NCBI GenBank assembly: GCA_003518045.1
Contig: DOZK01000014.1
Coordinates: forward strand, 1-26,832
Direction of reading: 5' to 3'
DNA from: Candidatus Nomurabacteria bacterium
GTDB lineage: Bacteria > Patescibacteriota > Minisyncoccia > Phycocordibacterales > UBA5272
Length of the DNA: 26,832 nt
Part shown: piece by piece, positions 12,436 to 22,400 of the stretch
Numbering within the stretch: position 1 is the stretch's first letter
Layout: each line of letters opens with the position of its first letter
Program-made: the position numbers and the translations under genes
The notes under the pieces: generated by a model
What the model was told of the DNA's origin: nothing
Database searches by the model: none
Seen by the model: only the letters and a program-made list of their open reading frames with translations

Positions 12436-12505
12436 CCATAATTACCTAAAAATTATTTATTAAATAGCTGGTATTGTGATAGGGCTTGAGGTAGGTGTCG
12501 TTGTT

Positions 12506-12556
12506 ACGAAGGCAAGGCCTTCGTTATCATTGTGTGTACGAAGGCCTTGCCTTCGT
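12506..12556. repeat. Left inverted REP (R3) pair of the transposase
   Basis: ACGAAGGCAAGGCCTTCGT (12506-12524) and its exact reverse complement (12538-12556) are 13 bases apart. The right member ends 12 bases before the -10 box of the transposase gene, that is, in its promoter region. Confidence 0.85.
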
Positions 12557-12568
12557 AAGGCATCATTA

Positions 12569-12574
12569 TATACT
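12569..12574 (+). promoter_or_regulatory. -10 box TATACT of the REP transposase gene
   Basis: TATACT ends exactly seven bases before the ATG at 12582. It lies just downstream of the REP pair, so binding of the transposase to REP could block its own promoter (inference). Confidence 0.55.
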
Positions 12575-12581
12575 AAATTAT

Positions 12582-13265
12582 ATGTCAAAAAGATTAACCA
12601 ATTTTGTTAAGGAAGAATTTTATCATATTTACAACCGAGGAAATAGTAAGCAGACAATTTTTCATGATAAAGAAGATTATGAAAGATTTCAGGATTTACT
12701 ATCTATATCAAATACTGTAGAAAGAATTGATATGCGGGTAATAAATAAAAGTAAAAATATTTCCAACCACTCTACATTTAAAGAGTCCCCTCTTGTGGCA
12801 ATCGGATCATACTGCATAATGTCAAATCATTTTCATATTCTTATTACACAACTTAATGAAAAAGGTGGTATAAGTAAATTTACGCATAAATTAACAACGG
12901 CATATTCTATGTATTACAATAAAAAATATACTCATTCTGGTGGGTTATTTGAAGGGAAATTTAAAGCAAAACATATAAATAATGATAGATATCTTAAATA
13001 TCTTTTTGCATATATTAATCTTAATCCAGTAAAACTAATTGACCTAAAATGGAAAGAGAGCGGTCTAAAAAATATAGACAAAACTTATAAATTTTTAGAA
13101 ACATATAAATATTCTAGTTATTTAGATTTTTTGCATTTCAGTAAAGAAAATAACTTTCGTGAAGAATCTAAAATACTTTCTTTAAAAGAATTCCCAAAAT
13201 ATTTTCCAAATAGTTCAACATTTAAAAAAGAAATTATTACTTGGTTTGAATATACGAAATTTTAA
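12582..13265 (+). CDS. REP-associated tyrosine transposase (Y1/HUH, RAYT)
   Basis: A 227-residue Y1 transposase. The N-terminal FYHIYNRGNSKQTIF (13-27), the HUH motif HFH (83-85) in CIMSNHFHILI, and the tyrosine-bearing helix YSMYYNKKY (108-116) before GLFEGKFKAKHI are typical of the TnpA-REP family related to IS200/IS605. These enzymes cut single-stranded DNA at REP hairpins with the tyrosine. The gene looks intact and is flanked on both sides by inverted pairs of the same 19-base REP, the hallmark of RAYT loci. A longer frame from 12495 would run through the REPs, so I use the ATG at 12582 behind the -10 box. Confidence 0.9.
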   Translation: MSKRLTNFVKEEFYHIYNRGNSKQTIFHDKEDYERFQDLLSISNTVERIDMRVINKSKNISNHSTFKESPLVAIGSYCIMSNHFHILITQLNEKGGISKFTHKLTTAYSMYYNKKYTHSGGLFEGKFKAKHINNDRYLKYLFAYINLNPVKLIDLKWKESGLKNIDKTYKFLETYKYSSYLDFLHFSKENNFREESKILSLKEFPKYFPNSSTFKKEIITWFEYTKF

Positions 13266-13311
13266 AGAAGTATTTACAATTTATTATTTCAATATAACAT
13301 ACGAGTTATAT

Positions 13312-13394
13312 ACGAAGGCAAGGCCTTCGTAAATAAAACCTTTGATTTTGTTGATGTTTTAGAATAATAATTTTTACGAAGGCCTTGCCTTCGT
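13312..13394. repeat. Right inverted REP (R3) pair of the transposase
   Basis: ACGAAGGCAAGGCCTTCGT (13312-13330) and its exact reverse complement (13376-13394) are 45 bases apart, 46 bases after the transposase stop. All four REP copies around the gene are identical. Confidence 0.85.
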
Positions 13395-13465
13395 AAACAA
13401 GTCTGGGATGACACAGATATCGCAACAAGCTGAGGAGAATGAACCCTAAAAGGGATTCAAACAAA

Positions 13466-16400
13466 TTATATTGCCGTGGTTGGGGTTGGGGTTGCTTCCG
13501 GTGCTGGTGTCGTTGCAGTTGGAGCTACTGTTGTATCTATTGGTGTAGGGATTGGGTCAACAACGGGTGTGGTGGTTGTATCAACTATTGGTGCAATAAT
13601 TGGTGTTGTATCTGTTGTGGTTGTTGGTGTGGTTGTTGGTGGAGTTACTGGGTCTGTGGTTATAGCAGTAGTTGTAGTGTCTGTTGTTGTCGAAGCCGTA
13701 GACTGCGAAGTCGAAGGTGCTGAGGACGAAGTTCCTGACGAAGGAAGGACAGTAGTCGAAGCACTGGTGGTTGTATCAGTACTAGTTGCTGATTGCTGAT
13801 TGCTAACTGCTCCACCTGTGGTGGATGTCCCAGCGACTATTCCAGTTACAACTGATGCCATGGATGCTGGGGTTGAAGTACCTGAATTAGTTTGTTGTAT
13901 CATGTTGAAGAATTGATCTCTTGTAACACAAACATCATCAACACAAAATTCTTTTGTCTTAACATTATCCACCGAAAGACTCTTCCCAACTATCCTCCCA
14001 TTCTCATCAATCGACCAACTTCCATTAGCAGAGGCAAGAGACTTGATGTTAATGATTGATACTCCATTAGCATTGAGGTCTATGTTACCTAGAGTAAGCA
14101 TACCTGTAGTTGTGGCATTATGTCCTGCGAGGTCTAGTTTTTGATTACCATTCTCTACTAGCATAAGTACTCTATCTTTACCTGCTTCATAGTCAGATAA
14201 TGCACGACCTATAGAGCGACCTTCTCCTGTTAGCTTCATGGCATAGCCTGGCATAGTAGCTGAGACTGTTAAGTAGTCTCCACGTTTTACTTCACCATTT
14301 TCTGTAGTTACTTTTACTGGTATACGTCCAGAGAAGGCTACTGGTACTCCGTTAGGAGTATTAGAGCCTAATACTATACCGGAGTTAGTAGATACTACTC
14401 CTACTGCTTCGTAGCCACTTAGTGCTTTACGGACAGTAGACATCTGATAGCTGGTAGTAGGTAGTGAGGAGCCTGCCTCGCCAGCAGGCGGGTTAGTAGT
14501 GGATGCAGTAGAGGTTGCATTTGTATTACTGCTTGCTGATTGCTGATTACTACTTACTCCCCCTGCATCCCAAGCTACTGTATTAGTAGAGAAAGCTACT
14601 ACTGTACCAGCATCTACTGCTTCACTAGCTGGGAAGTTCTCTGCTATATCAGCAGCAGAGTCTATGTCAAAGCCTGTAGCTCGTATCCTACCGGATACTC
14701 GCAGTAACTCCCCTCCTAGAGATGTACCATCATTACCTATTCCTACTATACCTAAGGATGTAAGAGTTAGGGTATTTAGTTTTCCATTAGTTAGATTAAT
14801 TCTATCTGTGATATTAGAGATTTGGGTAGTTAGAGTAGCTACATTAGTATTCATTAGATTGATTATGTTTGAAGTAGTGGATGAGACTTCTATTTGATTG
14901 TTGTTTACTAGAGTAAAGAGTGAGGAGATAGAAGTTGAGGCTTGGTTTTGGTTAAAGGTTATGAGATTTGAGAGTGAGGAGATGGATGAGGAGGCAGAGG
15001 AGAAGGAGGAGGAGAATTCAGAGGAGAGGGAGATTAGGGAGGAGGAGGCTTGGGCAAAATTAGATGAGAGTTGTGAAGCTAGAGAAACAATAGATGAAGA
15101 TGCAGATAATAGTCCAGAGTTGGTATTGGTGTTAAGTTCTTTCACTGCATTGATAAGTCCGAAAGTGAGAGCTCCGTAATTAACTGAGAGTAACTCTGTT
15201 GGGGTGGCGTCTGTCTCATTTAATTTTTGCTGTACAGTCTGAACAAGTCCTGGAGCCACTAGCTGTACTTGCTGTGCTATGAGACCTGTACGAATATTAT
15301 CGTCTGCTGGTGTATTTGCTAATCCATTGTATTGATAAGTAACAGGATTGAGAGCAATTATTTCTTTGAGACCTGTCATAGTGTAGTTAGTTACATTTTT
15401 CTTTAAACGTTCATCAGATAGACATGACCCTATTGTTCCACCATTGTAATTAACACAACCAGCAAATGTAGCGTTACCACTTGGGAAACCAATAGCGGTA
15501 ATTGAAGCACCAGACCGGGTTACTGTTTCGTATACAGCGGCGGCAGTGTTGGCATCGTTTGCTACATATCTTATGAGTTGATTACCATTTATAGATGAAT
15601 CGAACCACAATTTAGAATCTGCTGCTCCTCCTGAATTTCTTATGGTAACACCTGGAGTTGTTCCGTTAGAAATTAGCTGGCCTGAGGATTGTATCGTACC
15701 GACTACATCTAATGCGTATCCTGGGGAAGCAGTTCCGATACCGACACTGCCATCTGCTCTTTGAATTGTTAACCTCTTTGTTGCTGTACCAGCAATTACT
15801 GTTTGTATGAAAAAGTCTCCTGTACTATTTGTATTTACTCCTAAGTTTGCTCCATAGTTTGTAGCATGTCGGAGTGTAAGAAAAGCTGTATCTCCAGCAG
15901 TATCATCGTAGAGAGTTAATTTTGAACTAGGAGCCGTCGTCCCGATACCGACGTTGCCGTTTTGGATTATGGTCATGGCGGTGGTATATGCTGGCGCATC
16001 ACCACCAGTATTCGTCTGGAATTGTAGGGCGTTAGTCCCCCATGCATCGGTACCAGTATTTAATCCGGCGATACGCCCAAACATTCTCGTCCCCGTATCA
16101 CCACCTCCCCAACTCGCCCCAAAAGTACCACCGAATTCTAGAAACGAGCCTTTTCCTTTTGTGCCACTACCCGGCGAGATACGCATACGAGCATCAGTAT
16201 TCGCTATTCCTCCGACATCCACTAAGTATTCTGCTCCTAAATTATTTCCTACACCAAGCACGACAGTTCTTGTAGTACCATTAACATCAAGCTTTGTTCC
16301 TGGACTCACTCCGATTCCGACATTGCCTGCGCTATCAATTCTTACTCTTTCTGTGTTACTAGTTCCAAAGGTCATAAAACCAACTTCACGATTATATAAA

Positions 16401-19400
16401 TAAGTATTCGCTCCTCCTTGTTGCAGAGTTCCTCCATCTGTTACCGTTATACCTCCTACACCATCATGTAAGAAAATTCCCGAACCAGTTGCACCATATA
16501 TATCTAAAACCTTACTAGTATCTCCTGTCGGTCCCGCTGTCCCGATACCGACATTCCCGTTCATATATATTTGTCCATCATTTCTGGCTTCAAAAGAAGT
16601 CCCAAAACCAGATCCTGTAATCGCAAAACCTTCACTAGCTCCACCCCCCGTTATGATTGTAGTTTTAAGTGAAGAACCTAACATACTTGTAGAATCAGTA
16701 TTTCTACCATGTATACTCCATGCTGTTTCATTATTAAATTTATAATATCCACCACCTGGCACATTTATTGCCCCATTAACATCTAGAGCATTACTTGGAG
16801 CCATCCCAATACCAACGTAGCCACCACTTGTAATTCTCATTCTTTCTGACCATGAACCATTGTTTGTCCAAAAACTAGCCCCACCACCACTGGTTGAATC
16901 AATAGCAAATTGTGGTGTACCACCACCATTCCACCACATAGAAGACTCTGTTGTCCCGTTCAAAGCCAAGGTTCGTGTATCAGCAGAACCGATTGCAGTA
17001 TTGAATGCTGTGCCTGCAAATGTTCGTGTACTATCTTGAGTGCTCAAACCACCACCACTAATTTGAAGTTTGGCGTTTGTAGGGTTTATCGTCCCAATTC
17101 CCACTGAACCAGTTATATATGCATTCCCATCAGCCACGGTCATACCGTAAGTAGCAGAGTTAGCATTTCTAGCATTCACTGCATATGCACTACCTACTAC
17201 CAGACCTCCTGTAGTTACCAAAGGCCCATCAGCATATACAGCTGGAGCCGCGCCACCACCAACATTTGCTCCACTTGATCCACCTTTTGCATAAACACCC
17301 GCACCTCCAAAACCGTGAAGAGCTCCTGCTCCTCCTTGTGCATATACTCCAACTCCACCTCCAGCAACCCAATTTCCATAGCCTCCTACAAAATTACCAC
17401 TTGCTCTGCCTCCAGAATTAGTGCCATCTCCCACACCTGCTCCGGTAGTTGGAGAATAACTGGTCCAAGGCGAGCCACACCAAGGGCAACCAGTACCACC
17501 ACCAGTATAAGTACCACCAGAGCCATCAGAGATGACCATATCTGCCCCTTTTACTTGAAGTTGTGAGGTCGGGGTCGTCGTGCCAATGCCGACGTTGCCT
17601 CCGTAAGGCATAAGGTTGAAATTTCCTGCGGATGTACCAGCCTGATCCACGACTTGCATTGACGGATTGCCACCTGACATAAATGTTGTTAGTAACCAGC
17701 CAGAACTATTTAATGTCTGGATAGAAGTAACAGCTAACGATCGTGCCGTCGCCAATGTCGTAACCTGGGTAGCTCCACCAAGTACGCCAAAGTTGCCGGG
17801 ATTGGTGGCACCATTTACATTCAATGCCCCAGCTACTGCCATAGTTCCAGTAAAATTCGCCGCACTCGAAATTGTTTGGCCATTTATGAGACCAGAAGTA
17901 ATAGCATTAGAACCCATAGACAAAGCACCATTTAATGTAGTAACACCATATACGTTTAGTCCTGGTGTTGGATTAGTTGCAGAACCAATTTGGACAGAGC
18001 CAACGTCAGGATTAATTTTCAAAAGATTACAACAACCACTAGCGTATGTTGTACGGGCCGCCCATTGATTATCAATGTATGATTGAATTGTAAAAGTGTT
18101 ATCAATATCTTGACCCATTGTTAGACCATCATTACCAGCGTGTACATCTAATCTTCTGTCTGATACACCGCCACCAATAACTGTATTGCCTGCTACTGCC
18201 ATAGTGCCAGTGAAGTTCGCTGCGGAAGAAATTGTTTGACCATTGATGAGTCCAGAAGTAATTGCACCGGAGGAGATGGTGCCGATATTTGCTAGGTTTC
18301 CACTTGCATCAATTCTTTGTGTGCCAGCCCCTGCTCCAGTATTAATTCCAGTAGTACCGTTTAGGGTAGTACCGGTGATTGTACTTCCTGCCGATATAGC
18401 GCCGAGGGCCCAGAGATTTCCTGCTGCATCCGAATCCATAGTCAATGCATTATCAGAATATCTTTCAACGCTAAAACCACTTCCTGATCTTATTCTTATC
18501 GAGTGAGTATTACTGAAATGTCCCGCTGTCATTGTAGTGCCAGCTGGATTAAGTCCAACAGTTGGCTGTCCCATATAAATTGCCCAGTTAGCATCACCAG
18601 GTCCCCACATCCACAATCCTTTTCTTCCATCGTTCGCTGCTGGAAGTGAAATTTGTCCTCCTGAAATTATATTCCCTGCAGTAGTTACTGTTCCAGTGAA
18701 ATTTGCCGCGGAAGAAATTGTCTGTCCATTGATGAGGCCGGAGGTGATAGCACCAGCACCAACATTTAAACTGGTTCCTGTGTATGCTCCACCAGCGGAC
18801 ACATTGGCATTTGAACCAGTTGCACCATTACCGAAATATATACCACCTGTACCACGGAAATAATTTAAATATGTTCCATATGCTCCCGTATAAGCATCGA
18901 TATGAAGATTGCCATTTGATGTCGCTATCGTTGATACTGCCCCTGCTGTACTGCCATATAAATAAAGGTTACCAACTGTTCCAGACGAACTACCGAAATA
19001 CGTATCACCAACAACTTGTAACTTTCCACTTGGTGCAGTTATTCCGATGCCCACATTCCCCCCTTCATCCAAAATCATTTTATCGACATTATTTATCATA
19101 AATCTCATTCCTTCATAGCCAACGGTTTTAGACATGAGAATATCTCCACGGCCGGTAACCGATGCACCATTAGCATTGAAAAGAGAAATGCGAGCATCGC
19201 TACCGGTTGATTGAATATTTAATTGTCCAAAAGAGCTATTGTCTGCACCCTGAATGGCTAACGTTGTCTGGGGACTGGTTGTGCCGATACCCACATTCCC
19301 TCCCGTTGGATTTAACAAAAGATGGGCTTGCCCTGTTTGTAAAACAGTAGAGCCATCTGATGATTGACGACCGAGATAGGAGCCGAATGAGCCGATAGCT

Positions 19401-22400
19401 AATTTCCCAACAGATAAATTATCGTTGAGATTAATATTCCCGACGGCAGTGAGAGAGCCCGTAAAATTCGCAGCACTTGAAATAGTCTGCCCATTAATCA
19501 GTCCAGAAGTAATAGCACCGGAAGAAATAGTTCCAATATTTGTAAGATTTCTTGAAGCGTCAATGACCGTAACATCTGAAATTCCTATTGCACCGGTAAC
19601 GTCGAGTTTATTTGTTGGAGTAGTATCTCCAATGCCGACGTTACCATTTGCTCCAAGCATTGTCATGCCAATATTATCGTTGCCATACGTGAGGTAAACA
19701 TTACCTTGACCGGTATTAGTAACAATACGACTACCGACACGCAGGCCATAAACATCCCACTGCATAAATTGCGACGTGCCTTGATAATTTTTTGCAGTGT
19801 ATCCAGAATTTGCACTACTTACAGTCCCTGTATAATTGGTTTGCACATTACCATATGTATCATTCTGACTACTAGCGTTGGAAATTTGCAAAAGATTTAC
19901 TGGTGCTGTCGTTCCTATCCCCACATTCCCTCCCGTCGTTGCAAGGTAAGTACCACCAGTTACAGTAAGACCAGTTGAAGATGCATTAGCTAAAGTAGTC
20001 TGACCAGTAACTCCGAGTGTTGTTGCAATAGCAACAGAGCCTGTAAAATTCGCAGCACTCGAAATCGTCTGCCCGTTGATGAGGCCAGAGGTGATAGCAC
20101 CCGAAGAAATAGTTCCGATGTTTACTAAATTACCAGATGCATCAATTCTTTGTGTCCCACCTGTAGCTCCAGTATTAATTCCAGTAGTACCATTTAGTGT
20201 AGTACCAGTAATTGTATTAGCTGTAGATATAGTTCCGAAGCCAGATGCTATGGAGCCTGAGGCTAAAGCTCCTACTGTAGTAAGAGAAGATGTAAGGACA
20301 TTTGATGGGAGAGTAGTACCTACAGTTAATTTAGTTACATCTAGTCCTGTAGCTATGTAAGCATTAGCTATTTGTGAAGCATTCCATGTACCTGTAGTTA
20401 CTACTCCTGTGTTAGGAGTGATGACGAGGCCGTTAAAGGAAGTGGCTCCTGTGATAGCACCTGCTATCACCGCAGAAGACGCGGACAGAACGCCGAAGGA
20501 CGCAGAAGTGGAATACAAGTTGGTGGAAGTGGAGTTGGTGAGAGTCGAATTTGTCGAAGACAAATTCGATGTAAAGAAATTAGTTGAAGTTGCACTTGCT
20601 AATGTTGCAGAGGTGGAATATAGATTAGTTAGGGTTGCTCCACTTGCTGAGAGATTAGTAGTGGAGGCATTTGTTAAAGTGGCGTTTGTGGAGAAGAGAG
20701 ATGCAAGTGTCGCTCCGACGGCTGAGAGATTAGTTGTACTAGCATTTGTGGCAGTAAATCCTGTTACAAAAGCGTTCGTGGAGAAGAAACCGCTTGCTGA
20801 GAGATTAGTAGTAGATGCATTTAGAATTGTTGCAGTTCCTGTTGTATTAGTATTTGTGAAGGTTGCGCCGGTTGCACTTAAGTTCGTTGTTGATGCATTC
20901 GTAATCGTGGCGTTCGTGGAGAAAAGATTAGTAAGTGTTGCTCCGACGGCAGAGAGATTTGTCGTCGATGCATTCCCAAGTGTAGTCAACCCCGTAACAT
21001 TTAAAGTTCCATTTGAAGTTAAAGAAGATGTCGCAGTTATACTTCCTCCTGTTAAATTATTAATAGTCCCTGTTACTGCATTTAATATTGAAGTAAATAA
21101 ATTAGTTGATGTTGCATTTGTAAACAATACATTAGAGCTAGAAAGAGTCGGAGCATACAGTATTCCAGACACTGAGAGATTAGTGGAAGATGCATTAGTA
21201 AGTGTTGTTTGTCCTAAAACATTTAAAGTAGAACTAAAGTTACCAGAAGTTCCAAATATATCTTTTGTTGTAAGAGTGCCAGTTGCACTCACTTGGAATA
21301 TGTTTTGATTAGAACCTGGATAATCAAAGATGGAGATGAGTGGGGATGTCTGTGTCGTTGAGCCATAAATTAAGAAAGCTACTTGGTCAGCATTAGTACT
21401 TTGTATAGATATCTTTCCAGATGGAGAAGAAGTACCAGCTCCGATTTCTCCTGGGGCTATGACTTTGTCTCCTACTGTAAGTATTCCTCCTTGAGTTATG
21501 TTAGTGTTACTGTTTACTGTTAATAGTCCAGTGATAGTTGTTGTAGCTAAGGTGGATGTACCACTTACATTTAATGTTCCACTTGCATTTATATTTTCAT
21601 TTACTGATAGACCTCCATTTGAGTTAAATGAAGTAAGTAAAGTACCAGAGTTATTCCTCAACTCCACCAAATTAACAGCTCCCTGCCCCTGCCCTCCCTG
21701 TACAGAGAAAGTAGTAGTTCCAGTAGCGGGAGTCTCATTCTCTATGTGTAGAGACATGTTAGATTCTAGACGTTTAGTTAAAGAGTTCCAACGTAATATA
21801 GCATTAGGAGTAACAATACCTCTGAAGAATACTAGAGAGGAGTCTTGGGTATCAGTTGAGGCATTACTTGAGTTAATGGAGAAAGAGGTACTGTTAGTTC
21901 CAGAGATAGAGGTGCTTGCTGCAGAGAAGGAATTAGCTGTTACTGTTCCTGCATAGACATTTCTCCAGTAGAGAGAGGGAGTACCTAAGTCATATGAGAT
22001 ATTAGCAGCAGGAGTGATGTTTGAGTTAAAGAGTCCGTTTACTGTAATGAAGTTAGAGGTAGACGTGCCGAGTGTAACTGAGCCTTGTATTGTAGTGTTA
22101 GAGCCTATGAGAGTAGTACCGTTTACGTTTAGAGTTCCGTTAATTGTTTGATTACCTGTTGTGTTTACTGTACCTACGGCTAGGTTAGTAGTGAAGAAGT
22201 TAGTTGTGGTTCCATTAGTTGCCGTTAGGGAGTTAGTCGTTAGGACGTTATTCGTTAAATTCGTAATATTAGCATTGGTGGTAGTAGAATTCGTTGCAAA
22301 AGAATTAGTAGTGGTTGAGTTTGTAAAGAGAGAATTAACCGCTTCGAGATTTGTGATGTAGTGATTTGTAGAAGTACCGTTAGTTAAGAAAGAGTTTGTG

